This document shows positions 41,585-51,476 of a stretch of 64,000 nt of DNA, in pieces. The notes beneath the pieces were generated by a model. It had not been told where the DNA came from. It saw only the letters and a list, made by a program, of their open reading frames with translations, and did not search any database. Both the position numbers and the translations under genes were made by a program. The stretch's first letter is position 1. Every line of letters starts with the position of its first letter. Source of the DNA: Prevotella sp. (GTDB lineage: Bacteria; Bacteroidota; Bacteroidia; Bacteroidales; Bacteroidaceae); contig JAFUAY010000010.1 of the NCBI GenBank assembly GCA_017460515.1, positions 1 to 64,000 of the forward strand. Reading direction: 5' to 3'.

Positions 41585-44278
41585 ATGAAAAGAACAATAT
41601 CACTACTGACCATCCTGATGGTCTGTCTGATGGCTCAGGCACAGACGAAGAGCGTATCCATCTTAGGTGACTCCTACTCCACCTTCGAAGGAGCAATCCC
41701 GGCAGGAAACGAAGTCTGGTACTTCAAGAAGAATAATCCCAAACGCACTGACGTGAACCGTGTGGAACAGACATGGTGGTCACAGCTCATAGCAAACAAA
41801 GGATGGAAACTGGAAAAGAACAACTCCTATAGCGGTGCCACTATCTGCAATACAGGCTATCGGAAGGAGGACTACAGCGACCGTTCGTTTACCACACGTA
41901 TGGATAATCTGGGCAACCCGGATATTATCTTTATCTTTGGTGCCACAAACGACAGCTGGGCCAGATCACCCATTGGTGAATTCAAGTATGAGAATATCAC
42001 CAAGGAAGACCTTTGGAAATTCCGCCCGGCAATGGCATACATGCTGGAAAAGATGAAAGAGCGCTACGCAAAATCGGAGATCTACTTCCTCTTGAACGAC
42101 GGACTGAGTGCCGAGGTAACATCGTCATCGAAGACCATCTGTCAGCACTATGGGGTGAAATGTATTGAGCTGAAAGGCATTGACAAGATGGCCAGCCATC
42201 CCTCTATCAAGGGTATGAAGCAGATTGCCGAACAAATAGAACAGGCGCTGCAGCCCGTAGTGACCTGGGATCGGCATAGTCTGATGATTGACGGAAGGAG
42301 AGTATGTCCTGTCATGGGCGAGGTACACTATTCCCGAATCCCTGCCAACGAATGGCGAGAGGAAGTGCGTAAGATGAAAGAGGGCGGCGTGACCGTCATT
42401 GCTACCTATGTATTCTGGAATCATATAGAGGAGGAAGAGGGTATCTTCCGTTGGGACGGTCAGCGCAACCTGCGTCGTTTTATTGAGATCTGTAAAGAGG
42501 AAAACGTGCCTGTGATACTACGTCTTGGTCCGTTCTGCCATGGTGAGGTGCGCAATGGCGGTATTCCTGACTGGATGTTCTCCAAGGGCTGCAAGCTGCG
42601 CGACAGGAACAGCGTGTTCCTTAGTTATGCAGAGAAGCTCTATCGCCAGATTTTCACACAAGTGCAAGGACTGCAGTGGAAGGACGGTGGTCCTGTGATG
42701 GCTGCTCAGTTTGACAATGAGTACAGAGGTCGTGGCGAATATCTGATGGATCTGAAGCGCATCGCTGAGAAAATAGGCTTTGACCTGCCGTTCTACACAC
42801 GCACAGGCTGGCCGGAGTTATCCACGCCCGTTCCATTTGGCGAAATGCTGCCTCTCTATGGCGATTATGCCGATGGCTTCTGGGATCGTTCTACTGCTGA
42901 GACAGCCGGCAACTACTATAAGGCATTCAACTTCAAAGCATTCCGCTCGTCGACAGCTATTGCTACGGAACAGTTGGGCGACCAAATGGCAAAAGTAAGC
43001 AAAGGTGATGAGGAATATCCATACTTCACCTGTGAGCTGGGAGGCGGCATGATGCAAGCCTACCACCGTCGCCCATACGTCTACGCGGAGGATGCCTACT
43101 CGATGGCACTGGTCAAGCTGGGCTCAGGAAGCAACCTCTTAGGCTACTATATGTATCATGGTGGCACGAACCCCGAAGGCAAGACATCCCTGAACGAGAA
43201 CCAGCGCACGCAGGGAACGAACTATAACGACATGCCCGTGAAGAACTATGACTTCCAGGCACCACTCGGAGAGTTTGGACAGACCTATCCGCACTATTAT
43301 ATGCTACGTCCACTTCATCTGTTCATGAAAGACTGGGGAGAGATGCTGGCTCCAATGGAAGCATCGTTCCCTGCCCCACAGGATCTCAAGAAAGGTGATG
43401 ATTCACAATTACGATGGGCAATAAGAAGTGGAGAGAGAAAAGATGAGAGAGGAGAGGAGACTGCATCCGCTTTCATCTTTGTGAACAACTACGAGCGTCT
43501 GCAGAACCTCTCAGAAAAGAAGAACGTAGTACTGGAAGCTTGCGGAGTGACCCTGCCGAAGCTTACGATTCCTGCAGGATGTATGGCCATCTTCCCCGTG
43601 AACATCGACGGAATCAAGTATGCCACAGGTCAACTGGTTGCCAAGCGTGAGGGTAAGGTCTACATGATGCAGATACCGGGAATCCCCACCACCATCTGCA
43701 TGCAAAACGGCAAGACGCTGAAGAATGTCAAGGCCAAAGGTCTGGCAAAGCCTGTCTATGACAACATCTACTTGCTGACGAAACAAGAAGCCGAACATCT
43801 GTTCTTAAATGAAGAGAAGAAAGCCGGCAATGAACCAATAGCATTGACAGCGCAAAAAGTGAAAGAGGCCGGTCCTCTTCGCCAGATTACGATGGGAACA
43901 CAGAATGTAGCCGAAGAGCCTACCGACACTGATTTCGAACAGGCTGCCGTCTATACCATCAAGCTCCCTGCTGAGAATTCTTCACTTTTCACGCCCCACT
44001 CTTCACTCATGAAGATTACCTATCAGGGCGACTGTGCCCGCCTTTACGCCTCCCTACCCTCTGACTCTCATCTCGTACAGGAGCGAAAGGTGCTGATAGC
44101 CGACCATTTCCAGTATGGTCGCCCCATGCTCTATGGACTATGGCGACTGCCAGAAGGCTGTAAGGAACTGGAACTGCGCATCCTGCCTATGCAGAAAGAC
44201 ATGCCCGTCTACCTGCCTCGCGAGGCAAACAAGACACCCGGCGAGAACGTAGAAAAGATAGAAATAACCACGCTATAA
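41585..44278 (+). CDS. SGNH hydrolase fused to GH35 beta-galactosidase-like enzyme
   Basis: An 897-residue exported protein (signal peptide ending AQAQ). Residues about 22-220 form an SGNH/GDSL esterase domain: nucleophile Ser30 in GDS, GATNDSW, and a late His in SHPSIKGM. From about residue 230 a GH35 domain follows (MGEVHYSRIPANEW, RLGPFCHGEVRNGG). The probable acid/base is Glu in DNEY near residue 379 and the nucleophile Glu in CELGGG near residue 484. A deacylation step coupled to galactoside cleavage is implied. Two 7-bp-period repeats (43427, 43978) lie in the C-terminal accessory part. It is 27 bp after the TPR fragment and 12 bp before the GH2-like gene. Confidence 0.85.
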   Translation: MKRTISLLTILMVCLMAQAQTKSVSILGDSYSTFEGAIPAGNEVWYFKKNNPKRTDVNRVEQTWWSQLIANKGWKLEKNNSYSGATICNTGYRKEDYSDRSFTTRMDNLGNPDIIFIFGATNDSWARSPIGEFKYENITKEDLWKFRPAMAYMLEKMKERYAKSEIYFLLNDGLSAEVTSSSKTICQHYGVKCIELKGIDKMASHPSIKGMKQIAEQIEQALQPVVTWDRHSLMIDGRRVCPVMGEVHYSRIPANEWREEVRKMKEGGVTVIATYVFWNHIEEEEGIFRWDGQRNLRRFIEICKEENVPVILRLGPFCHGEVRNGGIPDWMFSKGCKLRDRNSVFLSYAEKLYRQIFTQVQGLQWKDGGPVMAAQFDNEYRGRGEYLMDLKRIAEKIGFDLPFYTRTGWPELSTPVPFGEMLPLYGDYADGFWDRSTAETAGNYYKAFNFKAFRSSTAIATEQLGDQMAKVSKGDEEYPYFTCELGGGMMQAYHRRPYVYAEDAYSMALVKLGSGSNLLGYYMYHGGTNPEGKTSLNENQRTQGTNYNDMPVKNYDFQAPLGEFGQTYPHYYMLRPLHLFMKDWGEMLAPMEASFPAPQDLKKGDDSQLRWAIRSGERKDERGEETASAFIFVNNYERLQNLSEKKNVVLEACGVTLPKLTIPAGCMAIFPVNIDGIKYATGQLVAKREGKVYMMQIPGIPTTICMQNGKTLKNVKAKGLAKPVYDNIYLLTKQEAEHLFLNEEKKAGNEPIALTAQKVKEAGPLRQITMGTQNVAEEPTDTDFEQAAVYTIKLPAENSSLFTPHSSLMKITYQGDCARLYASLPSDSHLVQERKVLIADHFQYGRPMLYGLWRLPEGCKELELRILPMQKDMPVYLPREANKTPGENVEKIEITTL
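43427..43461. repeat. 7-bp-period micro-array in the GH35 gene (1)
   Basis: Heptamers AGTGGAG, AGAGAAA, AGATGAG, AGAGGAG and AGGAGAC encode a charged loop (SGERKDERGEE). Confidence 0.7.
43978..44012. repeat. 7-bp-period micro-array in the GH35 gene (2)
   Basis: Heptamers TTCTTCA, CTTTTCA, CGCCCCA, CTCTTCA and CTCATGA encode SSLFTPHSSLM in frame. Confidence 0.8.
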
Positions 44279-44290
44279 CAAGACTTAAGA

Positions 44291-47041
44291 ATGAGACGAC
44301 TACTAACAATTCTTACCGCATCACTATTCATCACTTCTACCACCTACGCCCAACAGGTTATTGACCTGTCGGGCGTATGGCAGTTTGGTACAGGTGATAC
44401 AGAGCATTATGACGACAGCATCCGATTACCAGGCTCTATGTTGACCAATGGTAAAGGCAACGATGTGGATATACACACCCAATGGACTGGTTCACTCTAT
44501 GATTCGAGTTATTTCTTTAACCCCTATATGGAGCCATACAGACAGAAGGGGCAGATGAAGTTCCCGTTTTTCCTGACACCAGAGAAGCACTATGTGGGAA
44601 ATGCGTGGTATCAACGTACTGTCGCTATACCTAAAGATTGGGACAAACAGCAGGTGACACTCTTCCTGGAGCGTCCACATATCGAGACAACAGTCTTTGT
44701 CAATGGTCAAGAGGTCGGTCATCAAATGTCGTTATCAGTACCTCATTGTTATGATGTGACAAGATATATAAGACGGGGTGAACAGAACACGATTGCCATT
44801 CGAGTATATAATGGTATTGAAAACGTATGCGTAGGCCAAGACTCTCATTCGGTAACGGATCAAACACAAGGCAACTGGAACGGTATTGCGGGACGCATAG
44901 AACTACAGGCCCAGCCTATCATCTGGCGTAAGAAAGTAATACCACACCTGAAAGAGAAAAAAGTAGACATCATCATCAATGAGCAGACTTACCAGCTGAC
45001 GCTCGGCGATGATACTGAATTATGGAACGAATTTAATCCAAGACTCTATACGGATACGGTGGATTACGAGGGTATAAAGGTGCCTGTAACCTTCGGACTC
45101 CGAGAAATCAAAATCGAGGGACGACAGTTCTATATCAACGGACAACCGGCCTTCCTACGTGGAACTGTAGAGAACTGCTGTTTCCCTGAGACTGGCTATG
45201 CTCCGATGAATGAGGAAGAATGGCTACGCATCTTCCAGAAGTGTAAGGAGTATGGACTGAATCACGTACGTTTCCACAGCTATTGTCCGCCAGAGGCGGC
45301 CTTTACTGCTGCCGACAAGGTTGGTATCTATCTTCAACCAGAGGGACCGTCATGGCCTAATCATGGAGTGAAACTACGTCGTGGTCAGAAGATTGACGAA
45401 TACTTATTGGAGGAGTCGAAACGCATCATTGACACATACGGTCATCACCCATCATTCGTAATGATGGCAGCTGGCAATGAACCTGCAGGCGACTGGGTCA
45501 ACTATTGCAATGAATGGGTGAAACAGATGCACGCATATGATTCAACAAAGGTGTACTGTGGCGCCAGTGTAGGAGGCGGATGGGCTTGGGACAATGGCTC
45601 AGAGTATCATGTAAAAGGAGGTGCTCGCGGACTGGATTGGGACAAAAAAGCACCGCAGTCTGAGGATGATTATTATGCAGGTATTGAATTCCCTCGTAAT
45701 TACAAATCCCAAACTCCCAACCAATCACCCATCCTTGCCCACGAGCAGGGACAGTGGTGTGCATTCCCCGATTTCAAGGAGATGTCACAATATACGGGAG
45801 CTTATAAAGCCCGCAACTTTGAAATCTTCCGTGACTTGCTGCGTGATAACGGAATGGAGTCGATGAGTGAGAAATTCCTGACTGCCAGCGGAAGACTTCA
45901 AACACTTTGTTATAAATATGAGATAGAACGCAACCTGCGCACCAAAGATTATGCTGGTTTCCAACTTTTGGGGCTAAACGACTATAGCGGACAGGGAACT
46001 GCATTGGTTGGCGTATTGAATGTGCATTGGCGTGAAAAAGGCTATGTTGCAGCCAATGAATGGCGTGAGTTCTGCAGTTCATTGGTATTGCTGGCCCGCT
46101 TCCCCAAATTTGTATATGCCAACAACGAGACACTACGTGTGCCTATCGAATGCATGAACGCCAGTAACAAAGAGGTAGAGGGCAGAGATATTGTCTATGA
46201 GATCTGGCAAGACGGCACTCGCCTCATCGGAAACGGCACGCTACAGGCTGGAACCATTCCATTAGGAAAGAACCATCCTATCGGAATGATTCATCAAAAA
46301 CTTGACATCATACAAAAGCCGTCTAAACTGACGCTACTTGTCCGATTAGGCAACCAAGCAAAAAACCATTGGGATTTCTGGGTCTATCCAGAGTTTGATG
46401 CCAAGGACATCAGCTGTGGGAAGGTGTTTATTACAGACTCACTGGATTCGAAAGCCATTAAGGTTCTCAAGAAAGGTGGTTCTGTTCTCCTCACGGCAGC
46501 CGGAAAGGTAACACTGGGAAGCGACGTTAAGCAGAATTACCTGCCAGTGTTCTGGAACACGTCTTGGTTCAAAATGCGTCCTCCTCATACCACAGGCGCA
46601 TACATTCATACAGACCATCCGCTGTTTAAGTATGATTTCCCCACAGATGAATGGTCGAACCTGAATTGGTGGGAACTACTGAACAAGGCTCAGGTGATGA
46701 ACTTAATGGAACTGCCCAAGGACTATCAGTCACCCATCCAACCTATTGACACATGGCATGTTTCCAGGAAATTGGGCATGATGATTGAAGTAAAGATAGG
46801 CAAAGGGCGTCTGTTAATGACTACGATGGACATCAACATCCGACTGGATCGTCGTCCTGTTGCCCGTCAGATGCGCAAGGCTATTTTGGCTTACATGCAG
46901 AGTCCTGACTTCCAACCCAAGGTAGAAGTGACAGCAGAGACTATCCGTCATTTCTTCACACAGCAGGCACCAGCAGTAAACATGTTCACCAATGATTCAC
47001 CCGATGAACTAAAGCCCAAGTTATTCCCCTCAAACAAATAA
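44291..47041 (+). CDS. Glycoside hydrolase family 2-like exported enzyme
   Basis: A 916-residue exported protein (signal peptide ending TYAQ). A jelly-roll sugar-binding domain comes first (LPGSMLTNGKGN, NAWYQRTVAIP, VFVNGQEVGH). A TIM barrel follows, with acid/base Glu in GNEP near residue 397 and probable nucleophile Glu in AHEQGQW near residue 484. The C-terminal 200 residues resemble a glutamine-amidotransferase-like or accessory domain. It should cleave a beta-linked sugar such as galactose, in concert with the SGNH-GH35 enzyme upstream. A weak C/A-rich repeat near 45705 encodes KSQTPNQSP in a loop before the nucleophile. Confidence 0.82.
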   Translation: MRRLLTILTASLFITSTTYAQQVIDLSGVWQFGTGDTEHYDDSIRLPGSMLTNGKGNDVDIHTQWTGSLYDSSYFFNPYMEPYRQKGQMKFPFFLTPEKHYVGNAWYQRTVAIPKDWDKQQVTLFLERPHIETTVFVNGQEVGHQMSLSVPHCYDVTRYIRRGEQNTIAIRVYNGIENVCVGQDSHSVTDQTQGNWNGIAGRIELQAQPIIWRKKVIPHLKEKKVDIIINEQTYQLTLGDDTELWNEFNPRLYTDTVDYEGIKVPVTFGLREIKIEGRQFYINGQPAFLRGTVENCCFPETGYAPMNEEEWLRIFQKCKEYGLNHVRFHSYCPPEAAFTAADKVGIYLQPEGPSWPNHGVKLRRGQKIDEYLLEESKRIIDTYGHHPSFVMMAAGNEPAGDWVNYCNEWVKQMHAYDSTKVYCGASVGGGWAWDNGSEYHVKGGARGLDWDKKAPQSEDDYYAGIEFPRNYKSQTPNQSPILAHEQGQWCAFPDFKEMSQYTGAYKARNFEIFRDLLRDNGMESMSEKFLTASGRLQTLCYKYEIERNLRTKDYAGFQLLGLNDYSGQGTALVGVLNVHWREKGYVAANEWREFCSSLVLLARFPKFVYANNETLRVPIECMNASNKEVEGRDIVYEIWQDGTRLIGNGTLQAGTIPLGKNHPIGMIHQKLDIIQKPSKLTLLVRLGNQAKNHWDFWVYPEFDAKDISCGKVFITDSLDSKAIKVLKKGGSVLLTAAGKVTLGSDVKQNYLPVFWNTSWFKMRPPHTTGAYIHTDHPLFKYDFPTDEWSNLNWWELLNKAQVMNLMELPKDYQSPIQPIDTWHVSRKLGMMIEVKIGKGRLLMTTMDINIRLDRRPVARQMRKAILAYMQSPDFQPKVEVTAETIRHFFTQQAPAVNMFTNDSPDELKPKLFPSNK

Positions 47042-47050
47042 ACAGTAAAA

Positions 47051-48034
47051 ATGACAGAGAACCCATATATCAAACAATTTCCAGAGCTAATGTCTGGTAA
47101 GACAGTGCTCTATGTTCATGGTTTCGGCTCAAGCGGACAATCAGGAACAGTTGCCCGACTACGTCAGGTCATGCCCAATGCACACGTGGTGGCACCTGAC
47201 CTACCTGTTCACCCTGAGGAAGCTCTGCAGTTGTTGCGCACACTTTGCGAACAAGAACATCCTCACCTGATTATCGGTACCTCCATGGGAGGCATGTACA
47301 CCGAACAACTTTATGGCTACGATCGTATCTGCCTGAATCCAGCACTATGTATTGCCGACACCATGCAGGCGCACGGTATGACTGGGACTCAGACCTTCCA
47401 GAATCCGCGATTAGATGGTGTACAGCAATTCTATGTTGACAAGGCACTTGTAAAAGAGTACCGCCAGGTATCAGAACAGCGTTTCAGCGGAATCAATGAT
47501 GATGAGCGCAAACGTGTTTTCGGTCTGTTCGGAGATAAGGACGAGGTAGTGGATACTTTCGATATGTTTGCTGCCCACTACCCGAAAGCTACTCACTTTC
47601 ATGGAGAACATCGTATGGACGACCGTTCGTTTATGCATGCCGTACTACCCGTTATCCGCTGGATTGACGACTGTCAGGAGCATCGTGAACGACCAGTTAT
47701 ATATATAGGTATTGAAACGCTCAAGGACAGTTATGGAAAAGCTGCAAGCAGTAGTCAGAAAGCTGTGCGCCAGCTTATAGAGCACTACACCGTGTACTTT
47801 GTGGCTCCTGCAACAGATTTTCAGCAAACGGAACAATGGCTTGAGGAGTACATCAATGTACCTGCCTGGCGGCATACTGTCTATACATACCAGCGCCATC
47901 TGCTCTTGGGAGATTATCTGATAGAGTGTGAAAACACGAAAGATGCAATGGCTACCCGCCTTGCCTTTGGCAGCGATACGTTCAAGACATGGGAGGATCT
48001 GTTAGAATACTTCGAACGTCTGGGAGGACAATAA
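47051..48034 (+). CDS. YqiA-like alpha/beta hydrolase fused to a HAD/NT5C-like domain
   Basis: A 327-residue cytoplasmic protein. Residues about 1-200 are a YqiA/UPF0227-type esterase (YVHGFGSSGQSG, nucleophile Ser in GTSMGG, His in FMHAV). Residues about 210-325 look like a HAD-type 5'-nucleotidase (NT5C). Where NT5C enzymes have a DxD nucleophile pair this protein reads IYIGIETL, so that half is probably inactive. It follows the GH2-like gene by 9 bp, though a link to sugar use is uncertain. Confidence 0.75.
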   Translation: MTENPYIKQFPELMSGKTVLYVHGFGSSGQSGTVARLRQVMPNAHVVAPDLPVHPEEALQLLRTLCEQEHPHLIIGTSMGGMYTEQLYGYDRICLNPALCIADTMQAHGMTGTQTFQNPRLDGVQQFYVDKALVKEYRQVSEQRFSGINDDERKRVFGLFGDKDEVVDTFDMFAAHYPKATHFHGEHRMDDRSFMHAVLPVIRWIDDCQEHRERPVIYIGIETLKDSYGKAASSSQKAVRQLIEHYTVYFVAPATDFQQTEQWLEEYINVPAWRHTVYTYQRHLLLGDYLIECENTKDAMATRLAFGSDTFKTWEDLLEYFERLGGQ

Positions 48035-48084
48035 AACCCATTATTCAAAAGGCAATAAATAAAATAATAAAACTATCCATAAAT

Positions 48085-48600
48085 ATGGCATTAATAAAAT
48101 CTTATAAAGGATTGAGCCCTAAATGGGGTAAAGAGTGTTACTTCAGTGAGAACGCAACCATCGTTGGCGATGTTACAATGGGCGACGAGTGCTCGGTATG
48201 GTTCAACGCAGTGGTACGTGGCGACGTGGCTCCTATCACCATTGGCAATTGTACTAACATTCAAGACGGCTCATGCGTTCATGTAACACACGAGACAGGT
48301 CCCACACATATTGGAAACTATGTTACTGTCGGACACAACGTGACTGTTCATGCATGCACTATTCACGACCACGCCCTGATTGGCATGGGAGCTACCCTAC
48401 TCGATGGTTGCGAGATTGGCGAAGGAGCGATTGTGGCAGCAGGTGCACTGGTATTGCAAAACACGAAGATTGGCCCAAACGAAATTTGGGGTGGCGTTCC
48501 GGCAAAATACATCAAGCCCACCCGTCCTGGTCAGACAGACAATGCCGAACACTACGTGGCTTACTCAAAAGAGTACCTGAAAGATCAAAGTTTAACGTAA
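48085..48600 (+). CDS. Gamma-carbonic anhydrase-like hexapeptide-repeat protein
   Basis: A 171-residue left-handed beta-helix protein made of hexapeptide repeats (ATIVGDVTMGDECSVWFNAV, IGNYVTVGHNVTVHA). Histidines in CVHVTH and in GHNVTVH correspond to the trimer zinc ligands of the gamma-class (YrdA/CaiE/PaaY) family. It may hydrate CO2, or it may be an acyltransferase relative without that activity. The ATG at 48085 starts the conserved part. Its 3' end overlaps the convergent waaA gene by 16 bp. Confidence 0.85.
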   Translation: MALIKSYKGLSPKWGKECYFSENATIVGDVTMGDECSVWFNAVVRGDVAPITIGNCTNIQDGSCVHVTHETGPTHIGNYVTVGHNVTVHACTIHDHALIGMGATLLDGCEIGEGAIVAAGALVLQNTKIGPNEIWGGVPAKYIKPTRPGQTDNAEHYVAYSKEYLKDQSLT

Positions 48601-49835
48601 GCGAGAATGTCTCTTGTTGCTCCCGCACGCTGCTGAACGTAATTGCCTGCATGACAGCCAGCTTCCTCCAATGACTTTGCATCCTGACAGAAATGATTCA
48701 TCTGTCGCTCAAAATCATCATAGTTGCCAATCTCCAGACATCCGCCGGCAGCCTTCAGTTCTTGTGCCTCCTGGAACTTTTGGTTGTTGGGACCAATGAA
48801 CACGGGCTTGCTCCATACGGCTGCCTCCAGTACATTATGGATACCCACGCCAAAGCCACCACCTACGTAGGTAACCGTACCGTAGTGATAGATGCTTGAG
48901 AGAAGGCCAAAGCAATTGATGATCAGCACGTCAGCGTTCTCGACAAGTGACTCGTCCTTCTCAGCTTCCGTATAACGGACAACCTTCAACCCCTCAAGCA
49001 GTTTCTCAATTTGTTTCAGATGATCATCGCCTATCACATGAGGAGCAATAACCAACTTCCATTGTTGAGCACTGTCTCTGCTTGACATCTTTTCCTTGAA
49101 ATAAGGGATGAAAATTGCCTCATCAGGGGGCCAGCTACTTCCTGCTACAAAGACATTTGGACAATCACCGACGAATTTCTCTACAATAGGCAATTGTTTG
49201 GCCTGGTCCTTGATTTGAAGGACACGGTCAAAACGGGTATCACCAGTAATGGTAACATTGTTCAGATGAATACGCTCCAAAAGAGTTTTACTGATTTCGT
49301 TCTGCACGAAGAAGTGAGTAAAACAGCGCAGCACACGTCCATACTGCCAACCATACCAGCGGAAGAATACTTGTCCTTCACGGAAAATACTGCTCACGCT
49401 ATATACTGGCACATGGCGATGCTTGAGAATATGCAGATAGTTATACCAGAACTCGTACTTAATAAAGAATGCAATCTCAGGGCGTATTAACCGCAGGAAC
49501 CGACGTGCATTCGTGATAGTATCAAGCGGCAGATAGCAGATAATGTCAGCGCCTGCATAATTCTTACGAACCTCATAGCCGGATGGAGAGAAGAAAGTCA
49601 GCAAAATCTTATATTCCGGATGGTCACAACGTATCTGCTCCATCAGCGGACGACCTTGTTCGAACTCACCAAGTGAGGCTGCATGAACCCACACATATCG
49701 GGCATTGGGATCTACCTTCTCACGCAAAATGCTAAAAGCTTCGCGCTCGCCACGCCACATCTTACGAACCTTTTCATTGAAAAGGCTGGCAATGGCCACT
49801 CCCATGAGATATAAGTAGATAATGAGATTATACAT
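48585..49835 (-). CDS. waaA: 3-deoxy-D-manno-octulosonic acid (Kdo) transferase
   Basis: A 416-residue GT30 glycosyltransferase that adds Kdo to lipid A precursor at the inner face of the inner membrane. It has an N-terminal membrane anchor, then the catalytic base region HAASLGEFEQGRPL (Glu near residue 59). The donor-binding half follows, with VGGGFGVGIHNVLEAAVWSKPV. Length is normal for WaaA/KdtA. It is 11 bp downstream of gltX and probably co-transcribed with it. Confidence 0.93.
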   Translation of the reverse strand: MYNLIIYLYLMGVAIASLFNEKVRKMWRGEREAFSILREKVDPNARYVWVHAASLGEFEQGRPLMEQIRCDHPEYKILLTFFSPSGYEVRKNYAGADIICYLPLDTITNARRFLRLIRPEIAFFIKYEFWYNYLHILKHRHVPVYSVSSIFREGQVFFRWYGWQYGRVLRCFTHFFVQNEISKTLLERIHLNNVTITGDTRFDRVLQIKDQAKQLPIVEKFVGDCPNVFVAGSSWPPDEAIFIPYFKEKMSSRDSAQQWKLVIAPHVIGDDHLKQIEKLLEGLKVVRYTEAEKDESLVENADVLIINCFGLLSSIYHYGTVTYVGGGFGVGIHNVLEAAVWSKPVFIGPNNQKFQEAQELKAAGGCLEIGNYDDFERQMNHFCQDAKSLEEAGCHAGNYVQQRAGATRDILAYVKL

Positions 49836-49846
49836 ACAAGAGACAA

Positions 49847-51364
49847 TTATTTCAACACTTCACAAGCCCTACGGGTACGTCGAATTGTTTCTTCCTTACC
49901 CAGGAAAGCAGAAATATCGAACATTCCGGGGCCTTTTCCCTCACCGACAAGCGCTAAACGCCAAGCATTCATTACATTACCAAGTTTCAACTCCTTGCTT
50001 TCTATCCATGCATGCACAACAGTCTCCTGATTCGCCAAAGAGAAATCATCCAAGCCTTCGAGCAACACACATAATTCGGAAAGCGTCTGGGCTGAATCTT
50101 CCTTCCAACGCTTCTTTGCCGTCTTCTCATCGTACTCAGTAGGAGCAACAAAGAAGAATGAACAGAGCGGCCACAGTTCTTTAACGAAGTTGACACGATC
50201 CTTCATCATCGCCACAACCTGTTCAATACGTTCGAACGAATCGGTTACACCATGCTCACGACAAACGGGTTCAAACAAACGGGCTATCTCAGTAGCCGAC
50301 TTCTTTAAGATATACTCATGGTTGAACCATATACCCTTTTCGTATGCAAACTTTGCACCAGCTTTCGAGCATTTAGAGATATCAAAGGCTTTGACCAACT
50401 CGTCGAGTGTAAACATCTCCTGTTCTGTTCCGGGATTCCAACCTAAGAGAGCGAGGAAATTCACAACAGCTTCAGGGAAATAGCCTTGTTCGCGATAGCC
50501 TGCAGAAGACACGTTTCCCTGTTCGTCTTTCCAATCAAGCGGGAAGACAGGGAAGCCCAAACGATCACCATCACGCTTGGAAAGCTTGCCTTTTCCATCG
50601 GGTTTCAACAAGAGCGGAAGATGAGCAAAACGAGGCATCGTGTCCTGCCATCCGAAAGCCCTATAGAGCAAAACATGCAAGGGGGCGCTTGGCAACCACT
50701 CTTCACCACGAATAACATGGGTAATCTCCATCAGATGGTCATCAACGATATTGGCCAAATGATAAGTGGGTAATTCGTCAGCACTCTTATAAAGCACTTT
50801 ATCGTCAAGAATATCACTCTTTACGCGAACTTCACCACGAATCATATCGTCTACCAGTACCTCTTCACCAGCATCAATCTTGATACGAACCACATACTGA
50901 TTGCCCTCCTCGATAAGTCGTTCTACCTCATCGGCAGGCATCGTAAGCGAGTTACGCATCATCTGACGTGTCTTATTGTCGTATTGGAAATTCTGAATCT
51001 CCTGGCGCTTCTGTTCCAACTCTTCAGGCGTATCAAAAGCGATATAGGCTTTACCTGCATCCAAGAGCTGTTTTACATATTTCTTATAGATATCCCGACG
51101 TTCACTCTGACGATAAGGACCATACTGGCCACCAAAGCTGACACCCTCGTCAAACTGAATGCCCAGCCAATTGAAAGCCTCAAGAATATATGCTTCAGCC
51201 TGGGGAACGAAACGAGTCGTATCAGTGTCTTCAATACGGAACACCAAATCACCGCCATGCTGACGCGCAAAAAGATAATTATACAGAGCGGTACGCACAC
51301 CGCCAATATGGAGAGGTCCTGTAGGACTCGGTGCAAAACGCACCCTTACTTTTCTATCTGCCAT
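49847..51364 (-). CDS. gltX: Glutamate--tRNA ligase
   Basis: A 505-residue class I aminoacyl-tRNA synthetase. The HIGH signature is PLHIGG near residue 17 and the KMSKS-type motif is KLSKRDGD near residue 263. A C-terminal anticodon-binding domain follows. It charges tRNA-Glu (possibly also tRNA-Gln, since Bacteroidota differ). The promoter is shared back to back with the HD phosphohydrolase gene. Confidence 0.95.
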   Translation of the reverse strand: MADRKVRVRFAPSPTGPLHIGGVRTALYNYLFARQHGGDLVFRIEDTDTTRFVPQAEAYILEAFNWLGIQFDEGVSFGGQYGPYRQSERRDIYKKYVKQLLDAGKAYIAFDTPEELEQKRQEIQNFQYDNKTRQMMRNSLTMPADEVERLIEEGNQYVVRIKIDAGEEVLVDDMIRGEVRVKSDILDDKVLYKSADELPTYHLANIVDDHLMEITHVIRGEEWLPSAPLHVLLYRAFGWQDTMPRFAHLPLLLKPDGKGKLSKRDGDRLGFPVFPLDWKDEQGNVSSAGYREQGYFPEAVVNFLALLGWNPGTEQEMFTLDELVKAFDISKCSKAGAKFAYEKGIWFNHEYILKKSATEIARLFEPVCREHGVTDSFERIEQVVAMMKDRVNFVKELWPLCSFFFVAPTEYDEKTAKKRWKEDSAQTLSELCVLLEGLDDFSLANQETVVHAWIESKELKLGNVMNAWRLALVGEGKGPGMFDISAFLGKEETIRRTRRACEVLK

Positions 51365-51388
51365 GATGTTGTTTTTTTATTTTGCGTG

Positions 51389-51422
51389 CAAAGTTACAAC
51401 TTTTTTTTTGGCTATCTGCAAA
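51389..51422 (-). promoter_or_regulatory. Promoter of gltX
   Basis: Minus strand TTTG (51419-51422), a 22-bp spacer and TAACTTTG (51389-51396), 24 bp before the gltX ATG. Confidence 0.6.
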
Positions 51423-51438
51423 ATTATGTATAAATTTG
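51407..51438 (+). promoter_or_regulatory. Promoter of the HD phosphohydrolase gene
   Basis: TTTG (51407-51410), a 20-bp spacer and TAAATTTG (51431-51438). It interleaves with the gltX promoter, so the two may compete. Confidence 0.7.
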
Positions 51439-51476
51439 CCACAGATTTAATATATAGAGCTTGAAAATCGGAAAAA

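Noticed and set aside
45697..45733. Tenth 7-bp-period array in the GH2-like gene
   Set aside because: The C/A-rich stretch is only weakly periodic and does not hold a 7-bp register, so it is not counted.
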